Positions 46,770-58,523 of a stretch of DNA of 64,000 nucleotides are shown in pieces (position 1 is the first letter of the stretch; the number at the start of each line of letters is the position of its first letter). The stretch comes from Nipponacmea schrenckii. Taxonomy: Eukaryota > Mollusca > Gastropoda > Lottiidae. Both the position numbers and the translations under genes were made by a program. Location of the stretch: assembly GCA_030562195.1 (NCBI GenBank), contig JAUJPP010000007.1:3224001-3288000 (forward strand), written 5' to 3'. The notes beneath the pieces are model-generated. The model was not told the DNA's origin and made no database searches. It saw nothing but the letters and a program-made list of their open reading frames with translations.

Positions 46770-48357
46770 CTAGAACTGTGAACAGCTCCGAGCGTGGCAA
46801 CTGTGCGATATCCCATGGATTTCGAACATTTTGAAACTTCTAACCTGCTAGCTTTCAGTTCCGGTACTTTTCAGCCTACAATTGTAAGCGTAAACTTTCC
46901 GCTATATAGGCAATTTTTTCTACTATAAGTTTCTACTATCAGTTCCTTATTAGATTTTTGTACATGTCTAAGATTTCGGTAGGATATTTACATAAATTCC
47001 AAACTAAAATTTAAGTAGGTAGTAAGATGTCAATTTGTCATGAAATTTAAACTCTTTATATTCAAATTTAAACATTATTTTGTAACTTTGGTTGTAATTA
47101 ACATAGAGAGAAAATTCAAGCTATGTGATAATTTGCTAATTCACAGCTTTATAAAGAGATATTTTTTGAATTTGTATGCAAAAATTTTACAAAAAAATAA
47201 ATAAATTTTATTAGCAATTGGAATTTTTTTCTTCTCGAGGGATGCAAATTATTTTGTATAGCTAATGTACTGTTTTTGCTTACATTCTTGAATTACACGG
47301 GATGTAGGGTCGCCTGAAATGAGATAAAAAAAAAACGGAAGTCCCCACGCCCAAACCGGAAGTGATCAAAAAATTTTGATGATATATTTTTAATTGTGTT
47401 GCGTATCTATCTATATCCTGTAAATTTCAGATCGATCCGAACATTAGAGCCCGAAAGTGTAACATAACCATCTAAAATTGCAAAATAGACAGATTTCGGT
47501 GGGCTATAAAACCGGAAGTTAATATTTGTCATGCAATATCAGCACATCTATAGACAGCTGAGGTCAATGACATTCTACATCTCAAATGTCAAGGTCATTT
47601 AAGGTCAAGGTCACGAGATATAGAGTTTTAAATTTTCGAAAAATTCGAACGGGCATAAAAAAAATTCAAATTCGAAAATCAAAATTCTGTTCCCAACATT
47701 TTTTAGATAAAATATCAAGGTTTCGATAAACACCAAAATCATAAAAATCGGTTAATAATTGGCGGACTTATTAAATTTTTAAGAAAATGTGCAATTTTTG
47801 AAAACTGCGCATGCGCAACATTCAATTTAATTTTTCTTCATCTCTGGGGATTAAAATCATTTAGTATAGCTAAAATATACTGATTTTGTTTAGAATCTTG
47901 AATTACATCGGAAGCAGGGTCGCCCGACATGAGACGAAAAAACCGGAAGTCCCCACGCTCAAACCGGAAGTGATCAAAAAATTTTGATGATGTAGTTTTA
48001 ATTGCGCTGTCTATCTTTCTATATCCTGTAAATTTCAGACCGATGCGACTATTAGGGCCCGAGCTAGCTTGAAATCTTATTTGCATATTATGCAATTAGC
48101 CACTTTCGGTTTAGCGAAAATTTCATGTTAGATATTCATTTTTGATTCCAGCCCATATAAAAACCATTGGTGAAAACAAAAATAGTCTATCTTTTTCCGT
48201 TTGGGCTAGCGAGCTTCCCAAAAAAAAAAAAAAAAAAAAAAAAATAATCCGAACGAAAACAAAGCGTGACAAATTTTATTTGCCACGCAAAAAAAAAAAA
48301 AAATAATCCGAACGAAGACAAAGCGTGACAAATTTTATTTGCCACGCAAAAAAAAAA
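46770..48357 (-). mobile_element. HL-A unit 4 with two 5' hairpin modules
   Basis: CTAG at 46770-46773. The first ~1 kb closely matches 37494-38400. The 5' end at about 48220 is followed by two GCGTGACAAAT-type hairpins separated by A-runs (48264-48290 and 48322-48348). Confidence 0.72.
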
Positions 48358-48412
48358 TAGAACTGTGAACAGCTCCGAGCGTGGCAACTGTGCGTTATCC
48401 CATGGATTTCGA
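48358..48412 (-). mobile_element. HL-A unit 5, 3' remnant only
   Basis: About 55 bases of the HL-A 3' end (AGAACTGTGAACAGCTCCGA..) fused to HL-C. The CTAG is mutated to ATAG. Confidence 0.65.
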
Positions 48413-49283
48413 AAACTTCAATGTATTTGTCAACTAACAATTATAGGTTTTATGCAATTAGGTTAAATATTTTACCCACGATTTGCAATTCAATATTCAA
48501 GGGTCATCGGCAAAAATTTCAGACCGTGATTTCTCGTTTAATATAAATGGTAAAATTTTGAAACTTTACCAGTTGATAGGCGATATGATTATAATTTTTG
48601 AAAAAATGTGAAAAAAAAAATTCCACTACCGGTTTAGCCTCAAATGACGTAATTACGTAACTTCCGGTCTATAACTTCTAGGTGAAAAGTGAAAACTGTT
48701 TTATAAATAACTTGTCAATAGTAATTGATTTGACCTAAATAATTAGGTCAACCTGCCATATCGGCCGCCATTTTGAATTTTCGTTACAATTCTTAAATCC
48801 GAAATTCAGACACTACTGATAGACCGATTTTGATGAAATTTAGCACCTAAATACAATGGATCATTATCTACCTTTTCTTGGAGACCGATTTTCAAATTTC
48901 GTATTTTCTTTCGAATTATTTAAATTTCGATTTTTTCAAAATTAGGTCACTTTAACGGCTACGGAAGGTGTGACCCACTTAATCTATGACCTTGAAAATT
49001 AGGTCAAATAATATTCAATATATTGTCTACGAGTTGATATTTTTTAATTTGGCTTACTTAAAAAATTCATAGAGATAAGTGTACTTAAATACAGCAAAAA
49101 ATAATAATTTTCATATTTTCGCCATCATTAACCGTTACGGAAGGTGTGACCTAATTATTTTATGACTTTGAAAACTAGGTAAAATGATATTCAATATATT
49201 GTCTAGATGTAGGTAATTGCAAATTTAGCCTACATAATATTTTAAGGCTCTCGAAATACGTTCATAATTGTAAGCAATTCTAG
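48413..49283 (+). mobile_element. HL-C unit 3, 5' truncated
   Basis: Begins inside the HL-C body (AAAACTTCAATGTATTTG) and ends at CTAG 49280-49283 with the AATTGTAAGCAATT hairpin. Confidence 0.7.
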
Positions 49284-50308
49284 TTTTTTTTTTTTGCGAT
49301 TCTTGGATGAGTTTGCTGACAAACTGGTAAAAGGTACAGAAATTCTAAATCTACAGTTGATCTTAGAATGATTTCTATTATCAAATAAAATAAAACCGGA
49401 AGTTCTATCTCTGACCGGACGAGAGAACCGGAAGTTGTTTTTTTTTTGCTTTAGCAAGTTTATTTTCAGTTCAGTTTTCATTTTGACCGGATTTTCAGAT
49501 TTGAAAACTTCAATGTATTTGTCAACTAACAATTATAGGTTTTATGCAATTAAGTTAAATATTTTACCCACGATTTGCAATTCAATATTCAAGGGTCATC
49601 AGCAAAAATTTCAGACCTTGATTTCTCGTTTAATATAAATGGTAAAATTTTGAAACTTTACCAGTTGATAGGCGATATGATTATAATTTTTGAAAAAATG
49701 TGAAAAAAAAATTTGACTTCCGGTTTAGCCTCAAATGACGTAATTACGTAACTTCCGGTCTATAACAGCTAGGTGAAAAGTGAAAACTGTTTTATAAACA
49801 ACTTATCAATAGTAATCGATTAGACCTAAATAATTAGGTCAAGCTTCCATATCGACACTATTGATAGACCAATTTCGATTAAATTTAGCACATAGATACA
49901 TTGGATCATTATCTACCTTTTCTTGGAGACCGATTTTTAAATTTCGTATTTTTTTTTCGAATTATTCAAATTTCGATTTTTTCAAAATTAGGTCACTTTA
50001 ACGGCTACGGAAGGTGTGACCCACTTAATCTATGACCTTGAAAATTAGGTCAAATAATATTCTATATATTGTCTACTAGGAGATATTTTTTTATTTGGCT
50101 TACTTAAAAAATTCATAGAGATAAGTGTACTTAAATACAGCAAAAATTGTTAATTTTCATATTTTCGCCATCTTAAACCGTTACTTAAGACTTTGAAAAC
50201 TAGGTCAAATGATATTCAATATATTGTCTAGATGTAGGTCATTGCAAATTTAGCCTAAATAATATTTTGAGGCTCTCGAAATACGTTCATAATTGTAAGC
50301 AATTCTAG
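49284..50308 (+). mobile_element. HL-C unit 4
   Basis: T-run, body starting GATTCTTGGATGAGTTTGCTG, ends at CTAG 50305-50308. No 5' hairpin module between units 3 and 4. It has several small deletions relative to units 1 and 2. Confidence 0.7.
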
Positions 50309-52511
50309 TTTAAATGGTTTTCATTTTTACCACCAGCCTCGAAGCATCAAAAATGATAACAGTAAAAATGTTGAAGATTTTAAAGAAACGGGCAAGGAGG
50401 AATAGGAGTATATTTCAAGGGAAGTAAAAATTGAAATATTTTGCAATTGGGGATTTTAAATAAAATATAACACATTTCTTTGAATAGTCTAGATAAATTT
50501 TTCAATGTCAGTGTTATCTTTAGACCACTCCTTTACCCATTAGATTTATGTCTCCAAATGTAAGAGAGATTATTAGTTGGATCAAGTTCATATTAGTTTA
50601 ATATGATGGGTTTCAATCAAAAACATATCTGGGGGTCAATTGTCTATAGTGGATTGTTTCAAAACATTTGGTTATAGTCAACTTGTTCAGCATTACACTA
50701 CCGAAGGTGGCACTCATTCATTGACAATGTGTATATCAGTAAAAACATTTCGTCACATAATGTTCAAATTTCACACTGTATATTATAGTTACCGTGAGAC
50801 TATACAAATAACCATACGATAACATTGTATTAGATTAAATACCTTAAGATTTAATAAAACTATTTTCCGCCTCTTTCTGTTGAAGCTTTTTTCTCCTTTA
50901 TTATGTACAATTTAACATTTTTGATTGACATTTCTGGAGTGTATGTGTAAAGTTGAGTTTGTATTAGATACCCGAAAGTTCTTGTGAATTGCCTGTTTAA
51001 ATTTTTTAAAACATCGAAATTGAAAGGTTGAAAGTTTCAAATTGTTCGAAATCCCTGGAGTAATGCCTCGCTGTCACGCTCGGGGCTGATCACAGTTCTC
51101 GTTTTCACTTTACTTTCATTTGAAGAAGTCAAATTTCATTTTTGTATGAAAGTTAAGACTCTTGTTTGTATTCTTATTACATCATTTTTTAATTTTTAGG
51201 ATAATAAAGAAAACTATATAAAAATGCAAATTATTTATATCACACATTACTGTTCGTCGAGATGATTTCATCTAAATCAATAGATTATCTATGTATCAAG
51301 TTTTCAGTGATATATAAAACAATTTGCTTTATGTGTGAAAGAAAGGAAAGAAAGAAACAACGTTTTTTCTGGGGCGATCACCAATTGCATATGGTTGCGA
51401 AAACTAATGAAATTGATAGACTTTATAGATTTCATTTTACAATATTTTATTTCTTACAAATGGAATACTAGTATCTGCAATTTATTTAAAGAAAAGATGA
51501 CACAGCAAAATTTTAATCTATTAAAATTTTTATTAAAATCTTTTGGCGAGATATGGCACGGTTATTTTCAACCAATGATTATATCCATACAAATTATGTC
51601 CATATCCATGCACAAGTTATAATGGTCGCTCACGTTTTAATGTTCAATCCATATTTTTAATTCCATATATTTAGTATTGTACTTGGCCTGGAAATCCGAG
51701 ATACGAGTGCTTTAACTTGAGACTTGATCTAGTAGCCCGAGATCCAAGTCCTACAATAGTACATTTGCAAAATGTTTTGGTAAGCGCTATCATTCATCTC
51801 TATGTAGATGACAATAACCGTGCCGAAGTTGTTGGTTTCCAGTGTAAAATTCATAAACCGTATAACTTTTAATTAAACAATAACTTCGAACTTCAAGGTG
51901 ATTCTGAAATTATAAACAACAAAGAACCAGCAGAAAACATATCTACACTTATTTAACATTCAGATTAGGGTGCTGAGGGTGGGTTGTAAATTCTTGAAGA
52001 AAGAGGAAGTAGCTTGCTTAAACCCCCTCTAGTGGCCTAACTGCTGAGGGACGTAACTCTGATGCCTTATAAATTCTTATGGATGATACAGACTGTTTAT
52101 TATTTAAACAAAGGACCTCGTCTCTTGAGATGGACATTTGGCAAACATAACAGAGGTATCTTCAATAAATTTACCTATTGTGTAGACAATAGGCAGTATT
52201 ATGATAATGGTCGTCTCCTTCTGAGAACCAAGCTGTTAATAGGCCTCAAAAATATTTCAAATGAAAAGAGATTTAGTTTTTGTTTTGTTTTGGATAATTC
52301 CAATGTTCTTTGGAATTATTAAAAGTAGGAAGAATAATTTGTGTGAACGAGAAATTTTGTATTCTGAGCCTCGATGACCATTTTGAATGTTTTGGAAACT
52401 AGGTAGTCGATATGGGCTATCCGGGAATAATCTGATTTCCTCTGATTCCAGTCTCTGCAATTGTTTGCGCTTAAAGATTCGTATAATTTATAGTAGAATT
52501 CTTTTAATAGT
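50309..52511 (+). repeat. Segmental direct duplication, copy 2
   Basis: Second copy of 10548-12656, again starting right after a CTAG. Copy 2 runs on beyond 52511, so it shows what should follow the gap at 12657 if the copies are colinear. No gene recognised. Confidence 0.8.
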
Positions 52512-53897
52512 GCACGAAATAGTCTCAGTATAATCAACACAATTGCACAGTTGACAAAAGCAAGGCCTATAAGTAAAAGAAGAAAAATCTTGTTGGCTCA
52601 TTAATAACGGCAAAAGAGCTTAAAATATAGAACCTATAACACTTGTATGCATATCGCCTAGCACCAAAACAACCAATTCTTTAGTGGATTCGATACTCCG
52701 TTATGTTTTCTAAGTTGTTTGAGGATTCCATAAAATATTCCTATTATAGCTAATAACAGCTTTGAGATTAAGTCTAGGTTTGAGATAAATGATATGATTG
52801 ATAAAAAGAGCGACTCCACCACCTTATCCTTTCCTACAATACACAGAATGAGAGGATGGTAATTCGGGAAGAAAATGCTTAGCTTCTCCAAAATTCTTCC
52901 CATCACCACAAAGGAGTTGAATATATTTAATCAACACCCAAACCTTTCCCAATTCAAACCACTGATCAACGATATGTAGACTAATATGAATTTACACAAA
53001 TTAGGAACGCATATTTCCGATAACTCTCACTGTAAAAGAAATGGTTGCTATCGAATAATCTGAACACTATCTACTCTTCTGTCCCTTATATACAAGAAGC
53101 AATATTATAGAAAAGTAATATATTACTAAGTTTCAATCAAACATGTCAAGAATTTTACTTAACAGGACATTAAAATTTGTTCGGTATTTTTTATTGTTTT
53201 ATATTTATTATTACAATTATAAATTGCATAGTGTTTACAATCCAAAAATTGAGGTGCTTCAAAGAACAAAGGCAAAGTTTCATATTATATATTTTCGATT
53301 TATCTGATTTTCAATAAGGTTCATCCATGGGTGATTACAAATATTCATGCCAAGTTTCATCAGAATTCATCAAGAATTGTACTTTCTACAGTAATATTTT
53401 CTAGCTAATATTGCACGTTTTTTCAAGAACAAAGGGAATAGCTCATACTATATATTTTCAATAGGGCTCATCTTTGGATTTATTACACATTCTCACAACG
53501 TGTTATATCAAAATCCGCCAAGAATTGCACATTGTAGAGTATTTACGAGCATTTCAAGAATAAGGGCAATAATTCCTACTAAATAGTTTTCGATTTCGCG
53601 GATTTTCTAATGGTTCATCCTTGGGAGATTACAAACACCGACACATAAATAACGTTACAGAATCATTATATAATTCGATAAGTCCAAAAAACTTAGAAAT
53701 TATCCATAAAAATACAATGGATAAATTCTATAATTCAGATATTGCAAGGATTCTGTTACTGTATGACAAGGTCAGTCCACTGATGAATACATACACATAT
53801 TTAAAGAAATTAAATTTTATGTCCGTTATAAGACGCAGTGTCTCTTTTATTGAAGTTCAATGGTATTCTATTGTCACTTATGTATGTTTACTACTTA
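52512..53897. other. Non-coding stretch with ~130 bp tandem repeat
   Basis: 52512-53250 shows no motif I recognise; the 83-codon minus-strand frame at 52658-52909 is hydrophobic but featureless. 53260-53640 has about three diverged ~130 bp units (GGTTCATCC.TGGG.GATTACAAA, CAAGAATTG.AC). Confidence 0.5.
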
Positions 53898-55242
53898 CAT
53901 ACCTTTAAGATGGGTTCCCTCATTAATTAGAGCCAAAGTAAGCTTACTAATTGATTAATTGGGGTTTCTAATGAATAATCCATGTATTCTCAAGTTCAAA
54001 AGACCTATGTTAGACGTAGAAATGCTTTGGGAATCCATTTGACTCTAACCTGCTTTGAAACGCTAAATTTAGACTCCAAATGACTAATGAAGGTGTATAA
54101 GAATTGATTTTGTATTTTATTAGTATTATCTAAACATATTCAAAAAGAGAGATGGTGAGTTAAAACTTATTCAAATTCATTCATTATTTTTTACGAAGTG
54201 ATATTTAAACGTTTTATTGCCTTTTGCTATAAATGGAATACCAAAATGCCATTGTTGTTGTGGAAAATATTAAGGAATGTGGGTAAGTACGCATTCGTTC
54301 ATACTTAACTACCACAGCGTCCGGTTATGTACCGAATTGACAGACTGGGTGATCAAAAAAAAGATCAACGACATCTGAACGACATTTAAGACTTGACGTA
54401 CATACCTATGGCAGTACCCGGCCGAGGGAAATCCAGTCATAATTAGCCTAATAACGAATTAATTAAGGACTTGTGGGACCATCTGGTATTTTTCCCAGTC
54501 ATAGAACACCCCTACTTTCTATTGATATAAGTATTACGGGTCCAATTATGGTATATATATGCATATATATGAAATAAGGGAACCCTTCTTTAAGTGAAAT
54601 AACTTAAATGACACAGTTGCATACTAGCATAGTTATCAAAAGGAATACGGATGGAATATGAATACAGTATGAAGTTTGATTGCACAGTTGATGTTCCATG
54701 ATCTGCACTTTACCTGACTTTAAAATCCTCGCTATCCATGATTAATTTGGTATCATCTTAACATTCCAATGTATTAAAGCGATCTGCAACTATTTCGTGA
54801 GCAACTGTGTGTTGGTGTATGCCTATTAAATGGTACGATTGATCTAAATAATTCTCTAAAACTATTATGGGTCAAAAAACTTAATCAAGCTGATTTTTTT
54901 TTTTTGTTAAAAAGAGGGGTTTATCATAAATGGGACGTTAATTAAGCAGTTTGAAAAGTTTTTGGTGTTGTATTGTATTTCATTGATTTGTCCATGTCAC
55001 AAACCAAGATCTCATTAATGTACATGATAACAACAACAAAAAACCCTGAAAAATGTAGTCTCTATTACGTTTACAAGTTAATTTTTATGTGTTTGACTAA
55101 GTCAAGGGCAATAACTAAAAAACTTCATAAAATTTCAATATCGAACATGTCCAAGTTCTCATCAATACTAATGATCACAAGCCAATTGTGGACGGCCGAT
55201 CGCGGTGACACATGTATGACCACATTATAACGTGTGCGTATA
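53898..55242 (+). mobile_element. E-family element, copy 2
   Basis: Starts near GGTTCCCTCATTAATTAGAG, as does the copy at 57013, and ends in GTGTGCGTATA (55233-55243), a decayed version of the GTGGGCGTAT terminus. The core contains GACTAAGTCAAGGGCAATAA units. Confidence 0.5.
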
Positions 55243-55900
55243 AAACACACAATAAATACATATATAAGTTAAACAATGGATTCAAAATTGAAGATAATAT
55301 AATATAAATAAATATTAAAATATTAATATGAAATCTATTTTTAAAAATCTGATTGTCCTCTTCACATATAAAACATTTCCTATCTATACCTTATTAAGAA
55401 TAGTGTTCTGAATGAAATTGTGTATATTCCATTTTATTTGTATCTATTCAATTCTACTCTCTAAAAGTATGTATTCCATTATATTCACTATTTGTATCTT
55501 TTTCGTTATATCCTATTCTCTGTTTGATACTCCATTCGATTCTAGTCTTAAGAATGTATTCCTTAATATTCTCTTCTGGGTGTAGGCCTATTCTATGTCA
55601 TTTTATATTAGTGTGTCAATTCTATTCTCGGTGAATATATGTATTCATAATGTTCAAGAAATTTGCATTGAATCTGCTTATTGATGGTTCAATTTACCTA
55701 ATATATTATTTTTTCCTTCTCAAAATTTACAAATTGTCTAACTCAGTCGCTAATTATCTGATCGGTCTGAAAATCACAGCATATAGACAAGTTCCGATTG
55801 TAAATAAAACTGCGTCATAATGTTATCAGTTATCACCCAATTCCGGTATAAATAAGAAATGTCGTTAAAATTGCAAAGTGGTTAAAGCTAGTAACAGTCG
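55243..55900. other. A+T-rich stretch with degenerate ATTCT repeats
   Basis: 55430-55640 is a run of imperfect TATTCT/ATTCTATTCT units. No gene. Confidence 0.5.
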
Positions 55901-56320
55901 CTGATTGGCTGAGTATCGGGATCAAAATTCGTGGTTTGTTTCCTGCGATTCGCGGGCGACCCGGTACGTCACGGTACGCTTACATCACGGTGCGCGGTAT
56001 AGGGCACGCGGTCGAAAAGGGTTGTATCGAGCTTTATCGAGTTTTGACGCAGGCGTTGCATATTTCTCAGATATTTTATATATTCCTTTAGAATAGGAGT
56101 ACACGTTAACTCTAGAATTTGACCCTTGGTAATGTCTAACGATTTACCGATAGAGTCATAACGTCTCGGTGCGACAGGTGTTGTATCAAGTGTCGCTAAG
56201 AAATATTGGAGTACCAAAAAAAAAAAAACGACTCTCTGAACACCAATATTCTTTTTGGTAATGACCAATTCCCCTAACAGAAACAAAATATATATTGGCC
56301 ATGAAATAAAATAAGAAGTA
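55901..56320. other. Short CpG-dense patch and flank
   Basis: 55925-56050 has many CpG (GCGGGCGACC, GGTACGTCACGGTACGC, GTGCGCGGTATAGGGCACGC) in an otherwise CpG-poor region. The open frames are short and unrecognised. Confidence 0.4.
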
Positions 56321-56324
56321 TTTA

Positions 56325-56405
56325 TTAAAAACTGTAGTCTCTATCGCGTTCACAAGCAATTGTGGACGAACGGATGAACGGACGGACGGACAGACGAACG
56401 CATGT
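56325..56405 (-). mobile_element. E-family fragment
   Basis: AAAAACTGTAGTCTCTATCG..ACAAGCAATTGTGGACGAACGG with GGACGGACGGACAGACG matches, in reverse, the core start of the element at 30864-30960. Confidence 0.55.
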
Positions 56406-57012
56406 TTGATACATTGCGCAACTTTTCCTTGTGGGTCGTTTTTCTGCGATTTTTTGTTTGAATCTCACGAATACTACCTTCTGTGACGCATTATCCGAAA
56501 ATGCATGTGAGTTTATTGTTTTCTGCGACCTATTTGTCCAAAGGCTCACAAGACAGAATCGACGTACAAATGCAACTTCTGAGCGTTTTCATCTTAATAT
56601 GGGTTTTAGTAAATAGTTTAGTTAATTTATTAAACAAATAATTGCATATAGCAGGGACGATGAGCTTTCCCCCTTGACCACTTAACATTGCTTAATATGA
56701 ATCATTTTAAATCTCATCTGTTTGAGCAATTCAATTACCAGAGATTTAAAATTGTAGATTACCTGTGACAGTGTGGCAGTGTACTTCCGCATTGTGACAC
56801 TTGTAATGTGTTCAGGTGTCTTCAAATTTCAATCAGAGCATATATTTTTTAAGGAGTCATAACTCCTGGTGGCTCAATTTAATGAATATGAAATTAAACG
56901 ACACTTATTAAATGAGCACATCTAATCAATAATATTAGAAGACAAAGATAAAATTGAATGAGTTGGAATATTTTGCACCATATGACAAGGGGGATATATC
57001 TATGACAGCAAG
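56406..57012. other. Intergenic, nothing recognised
   Basis: No conserved frame, repeat or RNA signal seen. Confidence 0.4.
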
Positions 57013-57942
57013 ATACGCCCACTATAAAGTTGAGTTCCCTCATTAATTAGAGCCAAATAAAGCTAAATGTATTATTGCCTTTGCTAGGGAAAATAAATCG
57101 AATACCAAAATACCCTTTTTGTTGTGGAAACTATTAAGGAATTTGGGCAAGTACGCATGCGTGCATACTTAACAACCAAAGCCGAATGGACAGACTGGGT
57201 GATCAAAAAAAAATCAACGACATTCGAACCACATTTAAGACTTGACATACATACCTATGGTAGTACCCTGTCGAGGGAAATCCCGTCTTTATTAGCCTAA
57301 TTACGAATTAATTAAGGGGGGCCATCTGGTATTTTCCCCAGTCTACTTTCTATTAATATAAGTGTTGCCTGTCCAATTATATATATATTATGAAAATAAG
57401 GGAAACCATCTTAAAAGTATATGTTCAGTTTTAACACAGGCAGAAACCCTAACATTACTTAGGTTTAATCCAAGTTTTCATCAGAACAAATGTTCACACC
57501 ACATTTCTTTCAAATCAGATGAAACCTAGTCTCTGTTGCATTTACTAGCTAATTTGCATGTGTTTTGGGCTAAGTCAAGGGAAATAACTCAAATATAGTT
57601 CATCGAAAATCGTCAATATTGAACTTGTCCAAGATCTCATCAATGTAAATGATCACACCAAATTTCATTCAAATCCAATGAAAACTATAGTGTCTATCGT
57701 TCACAATCAAATTTTGACGCGTTTGGACTAAGTCAAGTGCATTAAAGCAAAAACCGTCCATAGAAAAATTGACAATTTCGAATTTGTCCGAGATCTCATC
57801 AATATAATTACAAGTTGCATTCAAATCCCATGAAAACTGTAGTCTCTATCGAGTTCACAAGCAATTGGACTGATCGACGGACGGACAGGGGTGACGACAA
57901 TATACGACCACCTTATACGACAACATTATAATGTGGGCGTAT
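57013..57942. mobile_element. E-family TIR element, copy 3
   Basis: ATACGCCCACTATAA at the left and TTATAATGTGGGCGTAT at the right form terminal inverted repeats. Length 930 bp. The core has two or three ~150 bp units (AAGTCAAG, AACTTGTCC.AGATCTCATC, CACCAAATTTCATTCAAATC) and ends in GGACGGACAGGGGTGACGAC, as in the other family members. Confidence 0.7.
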
Positions 57943-58137
57943 AAATACATTATGAACGTAGATGAGGTTTCATAGGCGTAAGCCTGTTCTCCAATCCTTT
58001 TCTTATGAATAAAATATTGTTTACAAAAAAAGAATACATTATGATTATCTTCACCTGAATTTGGAAATAAAAATCTGTTCTCTTTATTTACTCCAGCTCT
58101 TTATCGACTATCAGAATTTACAATATATACTAAAGGC
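57943..58137. other. Intergenic spacer before the SINE
   Basis: No feature recognised. Confidence 0.4.
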
Positions 58138-58154
58138 TTCTTGCAATCATCAGG

Positions 58155-58506
58155 TAGCCGCGGTGGCTCAGTGGGTTAGACGCTTGCTCGCTAACCTGAA
58201 GGTCCAGGGTTCAATCCCGGCAAAGATCGAGATGAACTTTCGGATTTTTCAGCCCGGTTTCCCCTTGTCAGTGGCGCAGGTCGGAGGGACTGACATGGAA
58301 AAAGCGTCTAGTCGTTCGGATGGGACAATAAACCGAGGCCCCGTGTGCACGTTAAATATCCCTCGACATTTGGAAATAGCAAAAAGAGTAGGCTAATGCC
58401 ACTGTCCTGGCAAAATTCCCCCCATTGCACACTGCATGACGTTGCCCGTCTTCATTAGCCCATAAGGTGCAGAGGAGTAGGACGTAAAACTCCATTCATT
58501 TCATTT
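58155..58506 (+). mobile_element. tRNA-derived SINE with intact target-site duplications
   Basis: 352 bp flanked by the perfect 17 bp repeat TTCTTGCAATCATCAGG (58138-58154 and 58507-58523). The head has an A box (GGTGGCTCAGTGGGTTAGAC) and a B box (CAGGGTTCAATCCC). The centre includes TCGGATGGGACAATAAACCG and CCCCGTGTGCACG, text resembling conserved SINE central domains. The tail is (ATTTC)n. The perfect duplication implies a recent insertion. The 111-codon frame across it is not a gene. Confidence 0.88.
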
Positions 58507-58523
58507 CATTTCTTGCAATCATC

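Noticed and set aside
37494..48240. CRISPR-like array
   Set aside because: Repeat units are 1.3-1.6 kb mobile elements; there are no short direct repeats with unique spacers, and the DNA is eukaryotic.
58155..58230. A genuine tRNA gene
   Set aside because: A and B boxes are present, but the fold is imperfect and it is the head of a SINE with tail and target duplications.
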